DNA of 55,739 nucleotides from a virus. The stretch lies in the IMG/VR virus record IMGVR_UViG_3300028103_000021, positions 1 through 55,739 of that record. The stretch is one strand, 5' to 3'. The position numbers and the translations under genes are program-made. The notes under the pieces were generated by a model that ran no database searches, was not told where the DNA came from, and saw only the letters and a program-made list of their open reading frames with translations. Of this stretch, positions 17,148 to 30,146 are shown in pieces; position 1 is the stretch's first letter, and each line of letters begins with the position of its first letter.

Positions 17148-20100
17148 TTATACAGTTATTGGCATTCCAGTACACATTGGCGGATTTGGATTTACTTGGG
17201 GAGGTAAAGGAAATCCTGGACTACACATTGGAGCATTAAACAAATTGTTTAAATTATTATTAACAGAAGTATTATCTGGATCATATACATATGGTGGAAT
17301 TGGAAGACCACATATAAAAATAGGATATTGATCAGAGTTGTTTGTATTAGTATTAGTAGGTGTTAAATCCGGTTCTAAAATATTATCGGGATTATTACTA
17401 ACGGTAACTACACAATTCATAGTAAGTGAATATTGAGCAACTTTACCGTTTTCAGAAACAGAAGCAATAGCGTTTATAGCATTTGATCCCGATTCAACTA
17501 TGGCTGGGAAATTTTCTAATGGTTGATATGGCGGTAAACATCCTTGAGCAATTAAATTTTGAATTCCATTATCTACTAGTTTTGCATAAGAACTTCCAGA
17601 TTTAGACAATGGATAAGAATCTGGATCTGGACCTTGATCATTTCCGTCTTGTTGACCTTCAATATCTGGATTGTTACCATTATTTACTGGATTGTTAAAT
17701 GGTAATGGTTGATCTACTACTGGATTAATAACTGGACCGCCACCTCCGTCTTGCCAGTTAACGCTATCGCCAACATCTACCACTCCAATAAGAGGATAAC
17801 CGCCACCACCTCCATCAACAGGAGGGTTATTAACATTGTTATTATCAATATTCGGATTACATAAAAGAGCAGCGCTATATATAAAATGCTCACATATAGT
17901 GCAATACGGAGGATCTCTGAGTTCTGCTCTTACAGTAATCATCTTGCAACAAGAATCCCCAACCTTTTCTTTTCCTGGAGGGCAAGATCCGTCTGGATTT
18001 GTTGGAGTCGGAGTCGGTGTTGGTGATTGTGTTATAAAACATGATTCTGGTAAATTTCTAAAAATATTACCGCCAGCCACTCCTGGTTTTTCAACCATAG
18101 ACCAATAATATCCTGGTGGTGCTGGTGGCACATTTATTGCTTCTTGTCTTACTCCAACAACTAATTGTCCACTAGGTGACATAAAAGTTGCGCTTCCAGA
18201 CAATGGCATAATAGTGTTTGATGTTGAAGATGTTGATGTATTTGTAGAATTAGTAACATTTGATAGGTTTTGAGCGGAATTTACATTATATGCTGATCCC
18301 TGCGCTGTCTGTAAAGGTTTTGGAGGTTCTGGGCAAGGACTATGACCAGAAACAATGGCTCCATCACAACACTTCACATTTTCCAAACTGTATTCTATTC
18401 CAGCTGTAAGTTCTGCTCCTGGATTACTACTATACATAAAACCGGCTGGTGCAAATCTGCCCAACCATACAAATTTATAAAAATTTGCTCCATGATCCAT
18501 TATAATTTTAGTACCAGTACCTATAAGACCGCTACTACTACCTGGGTTTAAACCATCTGATTGAAAATTTGTCTCTCTCCTAAAAATAGCGCATCGTTTC
18601 GGAGGTAATGGTTCTCCAGAACCTTTTTTAAGTACATATGTTGAAGTCGCACATTCTCCTGGATCATATGTATCACCTTCTTGCGGATCTCCAGATCCAG
18701 ATGTAGAACTAGAAGTCGAACCTCCTGATCCAGATGGAGGATTACTTGGGCCACTTAAACCTGAAGTATATATAAATCCTGGTGGTAATGGAGTTCCAGC
18801 TGGAGGGCCACTTGGTCCACCTGGTCCACCTGGACCTAAAGGGCCTCCTGGGCCATTTGGACCAAGAATACCACCAGGACTTCCTGGAGGTGGCAGCGGA
18901 GGTAGTGGAGTTCCAGATGGAGGACCGCCTGGTCCACCAGGGCCACCTGGTCCTAAAGGACCACCTGGGCCACTTGGACCAAGAATACCGCCTGGTCCAG
19001 TCAGACCTCCTGGGCCTCCTGGACCTCCTATACCACCAGGACTTCCTGGGGGCGGTAACGGGGGTAATGGAGTTCCAGATGGAGGTCCACCTGGTCCTCC
19101 TGGTCCACCAGGGCCACCAGGGCCACCTAGACCTAAAGGACCGCCAGGAGTTCCTGTTGGTGGCGTAGTTGGAGTTGGTGTTGGACTTCCTGTATTTGGA
19201 GCAGGAGAATTAGTTGGAGGACTATTCGGATTAGTATTTCCAGTAGGCGGAGAAGCTGGAGGAGAAGTTGGAAGAGAGGGAGGCGGTGGTCCAGGCGGAC
19301 TAGAAGGAGGGGCCGAACTACAAAGTCTATCTATACCAGTCTCTCTTCTAACATCGCTAATATCGCCAACTATAAGTCCTCCGCCTAAAACTTTACCTCT
19401 AACACAATCTTTTTCTGAAATAGGTTCTGTTGGATTACCATAAAATATATCTATGCATTTCTCAGTATTTCTAATAATAATTGGTGGATTGCCAGCTATT
19501 CCAGAAGCTATTTCATCATATACAGTCCTTGTATTTATACTATATCCAATTAAACCCCAAGGACAAACAAATGGTTGAGATGGATCACCAAGACCTCCTG
19601 GTCCACCAGGGCCACTTGGGCCACCAGGTCCACCAGGACCGCCTGGTCCGCCAGGACCATTTGGACCTCCAGGTCCTCCTGGCCATCCTACTGGTGGCAA
19701 CGGAGGTAATGGTGTTCCCAAAGGAGGACCACCTAGGCCACCTGGACCACCAGGACCAAAAGGGCCTCCTGGTCCGTATGGATTATTTGGAGGTGGAAAT
19801 AATACAAGTGGAGGACTACCAGCTGGAGGACCACCAGGACCACCAGGACCACCTGGACCGCCAGGACCGCCAGGACCTCCTGGGCCTAAAGGACCGCCTG
19901 GACCACCGTTGGTTCCTGGCGGAGGCAATGGTGGTAATGGGGTTCCGGTTGGAGGACCACCTGGTCCACCAGGACCACCTGGACCACTTGGGCCACCAGG
20001 ACCATTAGGACTTCCTGGAGGTGGTAATGTAGGTAATGGAGTTCCGGCTGGAGGGCCACCTGGACCACCAGGACCGCCAGGGCCACCAGCACCACCGGCA

Positions 20101-21758
20101 CCTCCTGGAGTACCAGGTGGAGGCAAAGGAGTTGGAGATGGAGAACTTGTTGGATTTGATAAAGAATTACGACACGAAATATTATTATCAAATGTATTAT
20201 AATCTTTTATTAATTGAGTATTGTTAGAATAATTAAAATGAATATTTTGGTTAAATGTTTTAGCAAAAGTAGATGGTAGTTCTATATGTGGATATAAAGC
20301 GGACATTGACACATTATCAAAAATATAATCAACTGGTTTTTGAGAAGAAGAATCTGAGAAAAATATTAAATTATCTGGAGAGTTTTTTAATTCTCTATAT
20401 GTTAAATAATAATTAGTTCCCAGTAAAGTAAGTTTATTATCTATGTATTTATATGGTTGATATTTTAGATTTGTCGCATAAAAAGAATTGTCATTAAGCC
20501 AAGTTAATTTTTGAAAATTAAAACCAGAAACTCCAATAAAATTAAACCAATCTTCTTTATAAAGTTCTTCTCCAGTAATTGGCATTCCAACTTCATCAAT
20601 TTCAAAAGTTCCACTATTATCAATCAGTTCTCTGTTAGAATCTAAGATATCATAAAAAGAACTTTTTCTAAAAAAATGGAATGTAAAAACTTGAGATGAT
20701 TTATAAAATTTAGCAGGATTTATATCAGTATCTATTTTTAAAACTAAACCTTTTATACTATCTTGTTTAAGTTCAACTACTTTGGCAAATCGTGCTTCAT
20801 CGTCTAATGGTTCATATTTTGGTAATGATTCATGCGGAGGATATGCGCTAGTTCCATTGCCTAGGTTACCATCTATATCACATCCTTTATAATTCATCAA
20901 TATAGCATCTGAGCATATGTAATCATCAAACAAAACATTCGCTAAAAAGAATCCAGATAAATATGAAGGTTCGTCAATACTACCTATGGACTGAAGATTT
21001 ATTTTTGATCCATTTATAGATAAATTTAAAATATTTGAAATATATATTTCTTTATTTTCTCTATCAAAATCCCTAATTTCTAAATCAAATGTAACAGGAA
21101 ATGAAAACCTAGATAAGTAAAATAAATCATAACCATTGTTTACATTGCCCGAAGCAAGTTTAAAAAGTGAATTAATATTCAAATAAGCAGATGATGATAA
21201 ATAACTTGGTAAATCTTGATCATTATATTTTACATTAAATTTTCTTTTTGGAAAATTGCACCAGCCCCCACCAAGATTTGGGTATGAAATAGCAAGAGTT
21301 GGCGCATTTAGCACTTCTTTATTTAAAAAATCATTGGAGGAAAATCCATAACATGGTTGTTCTGCCGGATTTAAAGAAGAACCAATATATTTCATTTCAA
21401 TTACTAATTCATGATTTCCTTCTGGCAAAGTAATAGTAAAAGGAGATATTGGATCTCTAGTCGGAGGAGCAGTAACTAAAGATGATGGAAATAGTCCTGT
21501 GGAATCGCTAACTATTTGGCTAAAAATATTTAATGGATCATTTTCAATATAATTAAATGTTACTGTAGGAGTTCCAGTATATTCATAAATATGGCCTTTC
21601 CAATTTCCTCCAGCACCATAACTAGATGACAAATAAGATTGTAATGGATAATTTGCTGGAAAATTTGGAGTTGATTTATAAGTAATTTTAAAGGTGGATT
21701 TATCTCCAGTACCAGTACCAGTATTTACATTAAGAAGATTTAGAGAGAAACTGCTCAT
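17148..21758 (-). CDS. Giant collagen-like fibre protein, Gly-Pro-rich
   Basis: This 1536-residue protein starts by ATGA overlap with the upstream stop. Residues about 1-540 form a beta-rich N-terminal region. Residues about 543-726 and 864-993 consist of collagen-like Gly-x-y triplets ([12 protein letters not shown]) separated by copies of a proline-rich hinge ([11 protein letters not shown]). Between the two blocks is a folded region with cysteines. The C-terminal third is Cys-containing with Pro/Thr linkers, for example [13 protein letters not shown] and a CTIC pair, and ends in a Pro-rich tail. Such Gly-Pro-Pro rods should form trimeric fibres. It is probably an exposed appendage. Gene context among other fibre-like proteins supports this. 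Confidence 0.8.
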   Translation of the reverse strand: MSSFSLNLLNVNTGTGTGDKSTFKITYKSTPNFPANYPLQSYLSSSYGAGGNWKGHIYEYTGTPTVTFNYIENDPLNIFSQIVSDSTGLFPSSLVTAPPTRDPISPFTITLPEGNHELVIEMKYIGSSLNPAEQPCYGFSSNDFLNKEVLNAPTLAISYPNLGGGWCNFPKRKFNVKYNDQDLPSYLSSSAYLNINSLFKLASGNVNNGYDLFYLSRFSFPVTFDLEIRDFDRENKEIYISNILNLSINGSKINLQSIGSIDEPSYLSGFFLANVLFDDYICSDAILMNYKGCDIDGNLGNGTSAYPPHESLPKYEPLDDEARFAKVVELKQDSIKGLVLKIDTDINPAKFYKSSQVFTFHFFRKSSFYDILDSNRELIDNSGTFEIDEVGMPITGEELYKEDWFNFIGVSGFNFQKLTWLNDNSFYATNLKYQPYKYIDNKLTLLGTNYYLTYRELKNSPDNLIFFSDSSSQKPVDYIFDNVSMSALYPHIELPSTFAKTFNQNIHFNYSNNTQLIKDYNTFDNNISCRNSLSNPTSSPSPTPLPPPGTPGGAGGAGGPGGPGGPGGPPAGTPLPTLPPPGSPNGPGGPSGPGGPGGPGGPPTGTPLPPLPPPGTNGGPGGPLGPGGPGGPGGPGGPGGPGGPPAGSPPLVLFPPPNNPYGPGGPFGPGGPGGLGGPPLGTPLPPLPPVGWPGGPGGPNGPGGPGGPGGPGGPSGPGGPGGLGDPSQPFVCPWGLIGYSINTRTVYDEIASGIAGNPPIIIRNTEKCIDIFYGNPTEPISEKDCVRGKVLGGGLIVGDISDVRRETGIDRLCSSAPPSSPPGPPPPSLPTSPPASPPTGNTNPNSPPTNSPAPNTGSPTPTPTTPPTGTPGGPLGLGGPGGPGGPGGPGGPPSGTPLPPLPPPGSPGGIGGPGGPGGLTGPGGILGPSGPGGPLGPGGPGGPGGPPSGTPLPPLPPPGSPGGILGPNGPGGPLGPGGPGGPSGPPAGTPLPPGFIYTSGLSGPSNPPSGSGGSTSSSTSGSGDPQEGDTYDPGECATSTYVLKKGSGEPLPPKRCAIFRRETNFQSDGLNPGSSSGLIGTGTKIIMDHGANFYKFVWLGRFAPAGFMYSSNPGAELTAGIEYSLENVKCCDGAIVSGHSPCPEPPKPLQTAQGSAYNVNSAQNLSNVTNSTNTSTSSTSNTIMPLSGSATFMSPSGQLVVGVRQEAINVPPAPPGYYWSMVEKPGVAGGNIFRNLPESCFITQSPTPTPTPTNPDGSCPPGKEKVGDSCCKMITVRAELRDPPYCTICEHFIYSAALLCNPNIDNNNVNNPPVDGGGGGYPLIGVVDVGDSVNWQDGGGGPVINPVVDQPLPFNNPVNNGNNPDIEGQQDGNDQGPDPDSYPLSKSGSSYAKLVDNGIQNLIAQGCLPPYQPLENFPAIVESGSNAINAIASVSENGKVAQYSLTMNCVVTVSNNPDNILEPDLTPTNTNTNNSDQYPIFICGLPIPPYVYDPDNTSVNNNLNNLFNAPMCSPGFPLPPQVNPNPPMCTGMPITV
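18782..19165 (-). repeat. Collagen-like Gly-Pro repeat tract 2
   Basis: Codons repeat GGx CCx GGx in triplets with interruptions by the [11 protein letters not shown] hinge. The repeated DNA produces long shadow ORFs on the opposite strand. Confidence 0.9.
19580..20130 (-). repeat. Collagen-like Gly-Pro repeat tract 1
   Basis: This is the longer Gly-Pro-rich tract, with blocks of [10 protein letters not shown] separated by the hinge [11 protein letters not shown] (variants [11 protein letters not shown] and [10 protein letters not shown] also occur). It encodes a rod with regularly spaced flexible joints. Confidence 0.9.
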
Positions 21759-24700
21759 GGAAAAATACTCTCTTTAAGATTAAATGTTGATGAATATTTG
21801 TCACTCAATGCGTAAATGCCATATTGATTATCTATAGTGATTACACTACTGATATTATCTTTTGGCATATAAAAAGATCCATTCTTAATACTTATTAAAA
21901 AGTTATTAGTACCATTGAAAACATTTAAATCACCTTCTATTTTATTAACTATTCCTAGCGTACTATTATCAACAGATACTAAGTATAAAGTTTTTCCATT
22001 AACTGATTCCTTGGTTATAGAAAATTCAGATATTGAAAGGGTAGAATTATTTGAAGAATTTGTAAAAATTATATACGGTTTGTATTTTTCATCATTAGAT
22101 GATAAATAATGACTTTGTGATTGATATAACATTTCAAAAATAGCAGATGAATTTTTAGAAGTTGCTATTGATTCTCTAAATTTAAAAATGCTTGTTCCTT
22201 GATTATCTAATGAAACAACATTAAATGTTGATGTTGTTGGTAAATTAACATCGGATGTCTTTACATAATTAAAGCTATTTCCATATACATTATTAATTGA
22301 ATATGCTGTATTTTTAAGCGCTGGCAAGATAGTTATTTTTGCATCCGTTATGGTTTTTTGTTTTGTGTAAAACATTAATGGGCTAATTGATATTATAGCC
22401 TTACCATCCTTTACTTCAAATAATGATGTATCTGGAGTATAGATAGAATCTTTAATATTAAAAGAAAAAGAGTCATTTTCAACAGGTGATATTAATAAAT
22501 TAAAAAAGCCATTTAAAGGAACGGTTTGACTAGTTTTTTGATCTATTAATTCTAAATTAATTATTAAATTTGAACCGCCAAATTCTATAGGTATAGATTG
22601 TTCAGAACTATCAACTGTTATTTCAAATTTCCAATTAGAACCATCTATTATTGGAAGTGGATCATTACCTAATATTGGGGGAGAAATAGCAACTGTTGGA
22701 TTACTTGTGTATCCAGTTCCTGGATTAGTAATTGTAATTCCAGTAACAATGCCATTAGAGACTGTAGCTACTGCGGTAGCCCCTGTTCCATCACCAGAAA
22801 TAGTTACTGTTGGATTACTTGTATAATTAGAACCGGAATTACCAATACTAATAGATGTTATCTGGCCCAAACTATTAATAGTTGTAGCGCTAACAGTCGC
22901 TGTTCCAGAATTTCCCGAAGACGATAATGTTACAGTAGGATTAGATGTATAACCAGAGCCTCCGTTATTAATCGAAACACCAGTTATTATTCCGTTTGAA
23001 ACTATTGGAGTTGCTGTAGCTCCAGAACCATTTCCTCCAGAAATAGTAATTGCTGGCGGTGTTGTATAACCAAGACCCCCATATATAACAGGTATTCCTA
23101 CAACTTGCCCCTGACTATTAATAATTGCAGTACCAAAAACTGCTGTTGTGCCACTATATTTAATAGATGTTACATGCAAATCACAATTACATGCTCTTGG
23201 ATATGAATCAAATATCTTGATAGAATTACCATATTGCGCTTTTTGCAAAAGAGAAACTTTATCTAGTCTTCCTAGATTAATAGGATCTGTAATTGATGGA
23301 GATTCTGGGCCTTTTACAAATTTACCCCAAGGATATTTTGATGAATAAGAAATATAATCGGAAGGAACAACATCTCTATTTATTGAAGATATAGTTTTCT
23401 TAGTTATTTGAGAACTAATATTAACTAATGAAAAACTAGCACTTTCTAATTCAACTTCAATATCATACCATCTAAGTGGATCTTCTTCTTTAACTGACAT
23501 TTTTTCAAATGTTCCGCTATTTGCAGCAAAAAACTTATCTAATGGTAGTTGCAATATAGAAACACAATTTACTGGAGCCATATCTCCATTTAATTGTTTT
23601 GATTGATAGTCAAATGAATTTTGTGTTCCGTCTGCTTTTAATGGGGCCGGTTCTAGAAATTCATGACAATTTTTCTTAAATACCATAAACATATTTGCGC
23701 TATCATAATCACTAGTTATATAAGTGTCTGGGCATGAATGCTGTTCAACTAGTGTATTTTCCCAAGCAGAAGCTTTTCCTGTAGAACTTATTTTAAATTT
23801 AGATACATTAAAACTTGAATTTGATCCTTGATGATAAAAACCATAAACAGAATCTTTAGTAAATACTATATAGTCGGCATAGCCAGATCTATCTTTTGAA
23901 AATATAGCTATTGATTTACTTAAACTATAATAAACATTGCCAACCTTAACAAATCTATCAGTTATAAAACCTAAACCATTTTCTGTGATGGTTGGGCATT
24001 TAGTGTCAACTTCTAAAAATGGAATAGCTGTATCAAAATATTCAAATGAGCAATCGCTTACAGTTTCTAAATTTTCTGGATTGTTATAAACAGGTAAATT
24101 TAAATAACCCTTTAATAACTTTCTTGAAGTAATATCAAAATAAGTTCCTGGTATTTTTCCAAATTTTTGTTCGTGAGCAAATGTTCCAGACCATAAATCA
24201 ACCGATTGATTAGCGAAGAAGTTTTCAACAAAATGATTTGATGTTATTTTTTTAACTAAATTTTCATTTGCTGTATTTTGAAAAAATGTGCCATGTTCAT
24301 TTATTGTTATAAAAAATCTTCCATTAGAATTTTTTAAATATGCTGGATCATATTTATTATCTAAGTCAAAAGAGTTGCACAAAAGTTTATAAGAATCAAA
24401 TGTATTTGGTTCTGCTGAACTCGTATAGTAATTACCTAAAAATGGTTTTTTCAATAAATAACTACCATTAAGTTTAGGTGTATAAATATCATTTTTATCG
24501 TAAGTTACAACTAAAACATAAGGTCTAGATAAAATATTTTTAAAAGAAAAGTCTTGGATAATAAGGGCTAAACCATTACCAGATTTAGCAGAAGAAATCT
24601 TAATAGAATAGTTAATTATTTTTTTATCTTGGGTAAAATTAGGCAAGTAGTAATTAGAAACTGCGTACTTGGATGTTAATCCAGAAGAAGAATCTTTATT

Positions 24701-27700
24701 TAAATTTATTCTAAGATCTGCGTATGGACTTAAACCACCCTGATGATCAGATCCGAGAATTACTAAAAATTCACTCGTTGGTTGAACCGGAGGAATTGGT
24801 TCTGTAGAGCCAGTACCACAATTAGTTTGGCCCAAAGCTTTTAAAGAAGCTAAACATTCATTATAACTAAAATAAGTTCCCGTACTATCACATGTACATG
24901 TATAGCAATTATTTGGAGCATCATATATAGGTTTATATTTTGGGCAAGGAGTAGTCGTAGTTGTAGTGGTAGTAGTGGTAGTGGTAGTTGTCGTAGTGGT
25001 AGTTACTACATCTTGAACTGTTACTGGTATTTTAAAAGTATTAAAGCCTAGATATTCAATCTGTTGACAATTTGACGATCCACCATAACCACAAGACATA
25101 TCATAACCAACAAAAACATCAATTCTTTTTGCTATATCTGCTGGTATATCTTTTTTATTAATGCCTTCTTTTATTTTTATAGTTAATGGAGGTATTGTTA
25201 CTTTACCATCTACTATTTCATATGAAATAGAAGACATCCAACTAGCGCCCTTCCAATTTGGAGTAGCGCCTTCTACTTCCAAATAATTACCTGTAGTAAA
25301 TACTAAAGTGAAACCGGCTGGTTGTGGCCATAAATTTGAATTTAAAGGAATTTGATAATTGTTGGAAACAATACCCTTTCCATCTACTGTGACAACAAAC
25401 ATTTCTTCTGTTTGAACAGATGTTTCATTTGGTAATATAGTTAAATCTGGATAGTCAGATTGATCAAATACTGTAAGATTGTTTTGAAATGTTACAGGTT
25501 CAGTTAAACCAGTTATGAATTGATGAGCTACTGTATAATCTCTTTTTACAGTCAATATTCCAGATGCCGTAAGTGTTGCACCGCCATCAAGTTCTAATTC
25601 AAAGTTAATAGTTAAATCATGAGTGGCATTATTTTCAAAAATAGATGGATCTACGCCATTCCAAACTAAATAATATCTAGAATTAAAATCTTTAAAAGAT
25701 AAATAATTTCCTCTAACAATTCTAACATTATCAAAAGAAAAATTATATTCATTAACTATTGTAAAATTAGGATCATCTGTAGTTACGGTTAAATAACCAT
25801 TTGTTTGAATATTTGCGGTATTTCCATTGTAAGTAAACCTTAAAGCAATATTTTCTAAAAGCACTTGTGCATTTTTATCTAATTTTGCTAAAAAAGGAAG
25901 GCCATAATAAACTTCCATTAAGTTAGGGGCATTATAAGAAGGTTGTGATGGCGGAAATGGAGGAGATGGATTTACATATGGAGGAGGACTATACGAAAGA
26001 GAATATGATAAAGAATTAGTTGTTCCTACAAAAGTTCCTATATAATCTATAGCTCCTAATGCTGGATCAAAATTCTTACCGTAATATCTTGAAACAACAA
26101 TTGTACCATCAATCATTCCGCCAGACGGAACTTTTGTTTCTAAATAATATTCACCAGTAACACTATCATATTTAATAGCATCAATTCCAGATCCTTGTCC
26201 ACCAGAATAACTAACTTGATCACCTATATTAAATCCGCAAGGACTATTAATGTAAATCTTAAGCGTTGTACTATATTTAAGTTCTGATGGTTCTATTCTA
26301 GTTATTTCTGCTATACATGTTCCAGAAGTAATTTCTACATTTACTGTACAATAAATATAAGTGTTATTACCTTGCGGGAATTTAACAATTACAGGATTTA
26401 TTCCTGTATTTGCGTAAAAAGGAACTTCAGTAATTACAATCCCATCATCAACATATTTTACTTTGCTGGCAGGACTCTGATTTGTATTCCCTGCTGCATA
26501 ATATGAAGCTGGTGGATTTGGATCTAAAATCCATTCAAATAAATATGATCCAATTGGAAGTTGTGATTTTGTAAAATTACCTCTAAAAGCAACATTAAAT
26601 GTAGGTTCTATAGGACTGGAATAAGTTATAGAGTTACAAATAGTTGGAGTAGGCGTAGGCGTAGGCGTAGGCGTAGGAGTTGGAGTAACTGGTTGGGCAG
26701 AGCAAGTGCCTAAAAATAAATAAGTTCCATCAGAATCGCAAGATGTTAAAGCTACTACTCCACTAACTCTGTCAAACGAACCAGAAATTATATTTACAAT
26801 CTTTCCATTTTGTAATGGAAGATCTATAATATCCCAATTTTTTAAATCTTTTGATAATGCTATTTTTCCATAACCATATATTAAATAAGAATCATTTAAT
26901 ACTAATAAACCTGTCCAATAATTAGTAACTTGTGGTAATTGAAATCGTGTCCAATTAGTAAAATCTGTACTTACTTTTACTTCTATTCCATTGAAAATAA
27001 TTAATTCATTATTTGGATTAATCGCATTATTATAATTAAAATTAATTCCTGGAAATAAATTAGTTCCTCCAATATTACGATCTGATTTTATTAAAATTAA
27101 TTTATTTGAATATATATCTTTTTCAAATAAATAAAAACCATCATTAGCTAAAGCTGCATGACTAACTCTTCCTTGATAAACTACGCTTAATAATTTTACA
27201 TCTTGTTGTACTATATTATAAAAATCTAAGGATGATTGATCTATTGGAATTTGTTCAAAAACTGGCGGATTACTAAATGGGCTATAAATAGATGGAAATG
27301 GAGAAGTTCCTAATGTTATATAATCATCTGCTATATGATTCTTTACTATAAAAGGTAGTCCGTCTAAATCTAATGCAGCAGTACCATCTTCATATAAGGC
27401 AGGACAATTTAATATAACCGATGGTTTATCAGATGAGTCAGAAAGTAAATTTTTTGTATGCGATATTTTTACTCTTGATACTGAATAAAAACTTGAAAAG
27501 TTGAAAGTTTGCCAATTACTACCAACTTGATCAATGTTTTTTTGTTTTTCTATTAAATTATTATCAATATCATATCCGTAAATTCTTACTAAACCACTAT
27601 GAATAAAAACTTCTTTTATTTTAAAATCAGGACTTGGATCAAAATCTTCGTCATTAACTAAATCAAATATTCCTATATTAGCAGATATGTCAGCAGTTTT

Positions 27701-27937
27701 TTCAAAAGTAAAATTACAAACAGAAGGTGGCGCTGTGGTTCCTATTGAGGTTGTAATTGGTTTTACTGGCAACCAATCATTAACTGTTATATCCCAAAAA
27801 TATGTACTGTTATTATCAGTATTGTACCAAAAAGCCGGTCTACTTCTTTCTAGTACATCCGGCCTTTCTGCTTGAATAAAAGTTAATATATCTTTTGAAG
27901 CATTAGAAATTCCAGACAAATTATTTGGGTTAGGCAT
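21755..27937 (-). CDS. Giant multidomain fibre or tail surface protein
   Basis: This 2060-residue protein overlaps the upstream stop by 8 bases. Residues 1-65 contain the Trp module ([20 protein letters not shown], then W). A PT dipeptide tract lies at about 416-431 and a run of roughly 20 threonines at about 977-996, next to a Cys-rich segment ([15 protein letters not shown]) that may be disulfide-bonded. Residues about 1616-1759 are tandem glycine/serine-rich units with GYTSNPTV. The rest is a chain of Ig- or lectin-like beta modules and a region with [10 protein letters not shown]. No enzyme motif is seen. The architecture (beads joined by low-complexity linkers) fits an exposed adhesin. 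Confidence 0.7.
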   Translation of the reverse strand: MPNPNNLSGISNASKDILTFIQAERPDVLERSRPAFWYNTDNNSTYFWDITVNDWLPVKPITTSIGTTAPPSVCNFTFEKTADISANIGIFDLVNDEDFDPSPDFKIKEVFIHSGLVRIYGYDIDNNLIEKQKNIDQVGSNWQTFNFSSFYSVSRVKISHTKNLLSDSSDKPSVILNCPALYEDGTAALDLDGLPFIVKNHIADDYITLGTSPFPSIYSPFSNPPVFEQIPIDQSSLDFYNIVQQDVKLLSVVYQGRVSHAALANDGFYLFEKDIYSNKLILIKSDRNIGGTNLFPGINFNYNNAINPNNELIIFNGIEVKVSTDFTNWTRFQLPQVTNYWTGLLVLNDSYLIYGYGKIALSKDLKNWDIIDLPLQNGKIVNIISGSFDRVSGVVALTSCDSDGTYLFLGTCSAQPVTPTPTPTPTPTPTPTICNSITYSSPIEPTFNVAFRGNFTKSQLPIGSYLFEWILDPNPPASYYAAGNTNQSPASKVKYVDDGIVITEVPFYANTGINPVIVKFPQGNNTYIYCTVNVEITSGTCIAEITRIEPSELKYSTTLKIYINSPCGFNIGDQVSYSGGQGSGIDAIKYDSVTGEYYLETKVPSGGMIDGTIVVSRYYGKNFDPALGAIDYIGTFVGTTNSLSYSLSYSPPPYVNPSPPFPPSQPSYNAPNLMEVYYGLPFLAKLDKNAQVLLENIALRFTYNGNTANIQTNGYLTVTTDDPNFTIVNEYNFSFDNVRIVRGNYLSFKDFNSRYYLVWNGVDPSIFENNATHDLTINFELELDGGATLTASGILTVKRDYTVAHQFITGLTEPVTFQNNLTVFDQSDYPDLTILPNETSVQTEEMFVVTVDGKGIVSNNYQIPLNSNLWPQPAGFTLVFTTGNYLEVEGATPNWKGASWMSSISYEIVDGKVTIPPLTIKIKEGINKKDIPADIAKRIDVFVGYDMSCGYGGSSNCQQIEYLGFNTFKIPVTVQDVVTTTTTTTTTTTTTTTTTTPCPKYKPIYDAPNNCYTCTCDSTGTYFSYNECLASLKALGQTNCGTGSTEPIPPVQPTSEFLVILGSDHQGGLSPYADLRINLNKDSSSGLTSKYAVSNYYLPNFTQDKKIINYSIKISSAKSGNGLALIIQDFSFKNILSRPYVLVVTYDKNDIYTPKLNGSYLLKKPFLGNYYTSSAEPNTFDSYKLLCNSFDLDNKYDPAYLKNSNGRFFITINEHGTFFQNTANENLVKKITSNHFVENFFANQSVDLWSGTFAHEQKFGKIPGTYFDITSRKLLKGYLNLPVYNNPENLETVSDCSFEYFDTAIPFLEVDTKCPTITENGLGFITDRFVKVGNVYYSLSKSIAIFSKDRSGYADYIVFTKDSVYGFYHQGSNSSFNVSKFKISSTGKASAWENTLVEQHSCPDTYITSDYDSANMFMVFKKNCHEFLEPAPLKADGTQNSFDYQSKQLNGDMAPVNCVSILQLPLDKFFAANSGTFEKMSVKEEDPLRWYDIEVELESASFSLVNISSQITKKTISSINRDVVPSDYISYSSKYPWGKFVKGPESPSITDPINLGRLDKVSLLQKAQYGNSIKIFDSYPRACNCDLHVTSIKYSGTTAVFGTAIINSQGQVVGIPVIYGGLGYTTPPAITISGGNGSGATATPIVSNGIITGVSINNGGSGYTSNPTVTLSSSGNSGTATVSATTINSLGQITSISIGNSGSNYTSNPTVTISGDGTGATAVATVSNGIVTGITITNPGTGYTSNPTVAISPPILGNDPLPIIDGSNWKFEITVDSSEQSIPIEFGGSNLIINLELIDQKTSQTVPLNGFFNLLISPVENDSFSFNIKDSIYTPDTSLFEVKDGKAIISISPLMFYTKQKTITDAKITILPALKNTAYSINNVYGNSFNYVKTSDVNLPTTSTFNVVSLDNQGTSIFKFRESIATSKNSSAIFEMLYQSQSHYLSSNDEKYKPYIIFTNSSNNSTLSISEFSITKESVNGKTLYLVSVDNSTLGIVNKIEGDLNVFNGTNNFLISIKNGSFYMPKDNISSVITIDNQYGIYALSDKYSSTFNLKESIFP
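22665..23092 (-). repeat. Four tandem [10 protein letters not shown]-type protein repeats
   Basis: About 35-residue units of the 2060-residue protein share the consensus GSGYTSxPTVxIS-GxGxGATA-VxNGxVTGIxIxN. The units alternate strands and turns and would stack as a beta-solenoid or string of beta hairpins. Confidence 0.8.
24948..25008 (-). repeat. Poly-threonine tract (about 20 Thr)
   Basis: Mixed ACN codons (ACT, ACC, ACG, ACA on the coding strand) encode a run of about 20 threonines in the 2060-residue protein, followed by PCPKY. The use of several synonymous codons suggests selection for the Thr run rather than recent slippage. Confidence 0.85.
26643..26690 (-). repeat. Pro-Thr dipeptide tract
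   Basis: A 6-bp period (CCTACG on the coding strand) encodes (PT)7-8 in the 2060-residue protein. This type of linker is a flexible, often O-glycosylatable spacer. Confidence 0.85.
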
Positions 27938-30143
27938 ATGCGTTTCCTGAGAAAGATACCCAATTAGAGCCGTTACTATCAGTTACCCAAAAATACAAAA
28001 TCGCATTTTCAGTATCATACCAAACAGCGAAAGAATTTGCAGCAGGATTAATTGCTGGTCTTGTCGATTGTTGATAAAAATTAACTGTGGTAGATCCAGA
28101 AGCTCCTTGAAATCCTTGGTATCCCTGTGGTCCAGAAGATCCGGTTGGTCCAGTTGGGCCACTAGAGCCTGGTAATCCAGTAGGACCAGTAGGGCCAGTT
28201 GCTCCGTCAGATCCTGGTGCGCCATCAGATCCTGCGACACCATCAGAGCCATAAATATCTCTAACAGAAAATGTTCTACTTTTAGAAGATTGAGTAGATT
28301 CAAGTATTAATGTTGATGAAGATTCATTGTAAGCTATATCCCAAGTTACTAAGTTTTTAGTTCCAGTAAGAGCATTATTATTTGTCGTATTAGGAACCGC
28401 TGTATTATCACCAGAACTTAAACGAATAGCCAAAGTTTCTGGAGATGATCTAAAATCAAAGTAGTATCTTTGACCTCTAATTAGAGTAATCGCAGAATTA
28501 TTAGCAACGCCATTAATTTCTATTGCAGAAGAATTGCTAGTTACTGTGTATAAAGTTCCGCCACGCTCCCCGATATCACCTTGAAAACCCTGTCTTCCTT
28601 GAAAACCTTGAGAACCAGTAACACCTTGTCTGCCCTGAGATCCTTGTGGTCCTAAAAGACCTGTCAAACCCTGTCTTCCTTGATAACCTTGAGGCCCATT
28701 AGATCCACCAGTAGCGCCAGCCTGAGCCATTGTGGCCCAATATAAAGGATTTGTATCTGGCTGTTTAGGACTAGAACTTGTACTTCCTAATATTGCTATA
28801 TAACTAGTGCCACCATAATAAACTGAATCGTTTACAGAATAGTTAGCAGATATTGACCAATCGCCTCTCCATGTTATTCCTATAGATCCTTGAGATCCTT
28901 GACTTCCTTGAGAACCATTTGTTCCTGCTGATCCCTGCGAGCCTTGTGTGCCTTGAGATCCTTGGCTACCTTGATGACCTTGAGATCCGGTACTACCAAT
29001 AAAACCTTGATTGCCTTGCGATCCTTGAGATCCTTGTAATCCCTGATTTCCTTGGCTACCTTGACTACCTTGATTACCTTGACTACCTTGAACACCTTGG
29101 CTACCTTGATTACCCTGATAACCTTGATTTCCTTGTGCGCCATTAGATCCACTAGTTCCATTTGTTCCTTGCAAACCTTGCAAACCTTGATAACCCTGCC
29201 TACCTTGAGCGCCTTGATCTCCTTGATCACCCTTTTCACCTATATAATCAACTGCGTTGATAGCTCTTGTAATAGTTCCATTTGTAATTGATTGAATAAT
29301 TATTCCTGTAGATGGAGCATCTAAAGGAACATCATATGTAATGATTGATCCAACAGTACCGCTTGTTTCATTGTTATTAGCACTTGTTCCAGTAACATCG
29401 GTTGTTAAACCAGAACCATTTCTAATAGCTACATAATGAGTAACTGCGCTAAAATCAAAAATAAATCTTTGACCACGAACAACTTCAATAGGATCTGAGT
29501 TACTTGTTATGCCAGATACAACAAATTGAGTGCTTGGTAGAGTTACAGTAAAAGTGGTTCCACCTTTAGACCCTTGTGAACCTTGAAAACCTTGATATCC
29601 TTGAGATCCAGAAGATCCAGTAGAACCTTGGAAACCTTGCGATCCCTGAGAACCTTGAGAACCCTGAGAACCTTGTAAACCTTGGTTTCCAGTAGACCCT
29701 TGAGATCCAATAACACCTTGAGACCCCTGAGAACCCTGCGTACCTTGAGAACCTTGAGAACCTTGAGATCCTCTTTCTCCTTGTGAACCTTGGTTACCCT
29801 GTGAACCTTGTCTGCCCTGAGAACCTTGAGAACCTTGGGAACCCTGAGAACCTTGTAAGCCTTGATTGCCTTGAGAACCTTGACTTCCTTGAGAACCATT
29901 TGTTCCAGTAGTTCCTTGAGAACCTTGAGAACCTTGCGATCCCTGCGAACCTATTGAGCCATCACCAAAAGCTGCCCAATAAGTAGTGGCAGTCGAAGGA
30001 TTTTCATTAGTAGAACCAAGAATAGCTATATATGTTTTTGAACTATAAGTAACTATATCATTAACTGCATATACGCCTTCGGAAGACCAAGTACCTTTAT
30101 AAAGTGTTCCTATACTTGTTCCACCGGTATTAATTAATGGCAT
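27930..30143 (-). CDS. Collagen-like fibre protein with carbohydrate-binding-like modules
   Basis: This 737-residue protein has a modular layout. Residues about 4-53 and 423-471 are CBM5/12-like modules (W-S-x-x-G-x-Y-x-V-N-D-x-V-x-Y, ending in Y-W). Residues about 195-300 and 526-625 are two copies of a cupredoxin-like beta domain ('IEVVRGQRFIFDFSAVTHYV' and 'ITLIRGQRYYFDFRSSPETL'). Between them are Gly-Ser-Gln collagen-like tracts (GSQGSQGSQG), and a GPTGPTG tract precedes the C-terminal Trp module (AVWYDTENAILYFWV). A signal peptide is absent, as expected for a virion protein. It likely forms a trimeric fibre carrying sugar-binding heads. The ATG overlaps neither neighbour significantly. 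Confidence 0.8.
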   Translation of the reverse strand: MPLINTGGTSIGTLYKGTWSSEGVYAVNDIVTYSSKTYIAILGSTNENPSTATTYWAAFGDGSIGSQGSQGSQGSQGTTGTNGSQGSQGSQGNQGLQGSQGSQGSQGSQGRQGSQGNQGSQGERGSQGSQGSQGTQGSQGSQGVIGSQGSTGNQGLQGSQGSQGSQGSQGFQGSTGSSGSQGYQGFQGSQGSKGGTTFTVTLPSTQFVVSGITSNSDPIEVVRGQRFIFDFSAVTHYVAIRNGSGLTTDVTGTSANNNETSGTVGSIITYDVPLDAPSTGIIIQSITNGTITRAINAVDYIGEKGDQGDQGAQGRQGYQGLQGLQGTNGTSGSNGAQGNQGYQGNQGSQGVQGSQGNQGSQGSQGNQGLQGSQGSQGNQGFIGSTGSQGHQGSQGSQGTQGSQGSAGTNGSQGSQGSQGSIGITWRGDWSISANYSVNDSVYYGGTSYIAILGSTSSSPKQPDTNPLYWATMAQAGATGGSNGPQGYQGRQGLTGLLGPQGSQGRQGVTGSQGFQGRQGFQGDIGERGGTLYTVTSNSSAIEINGVANNSAITLIRGQRYYFDFRSSPETLAIRLSSGDNTAVPNTTNNNALTGTKNLVTWDIAYNESSSTLILESTQSSKSRTFSVRDIYGSDGVAGSDGAPGSDGATGPTGPTGLPGSSGPTGPTGSSGPQGYQGFQGASGSTTVNFYQQSTRPAINPAANSFAVWYDTENAILYFWVTDSNGSNWVSFSGNAYA

Positions 30144-30146
30144 ATC

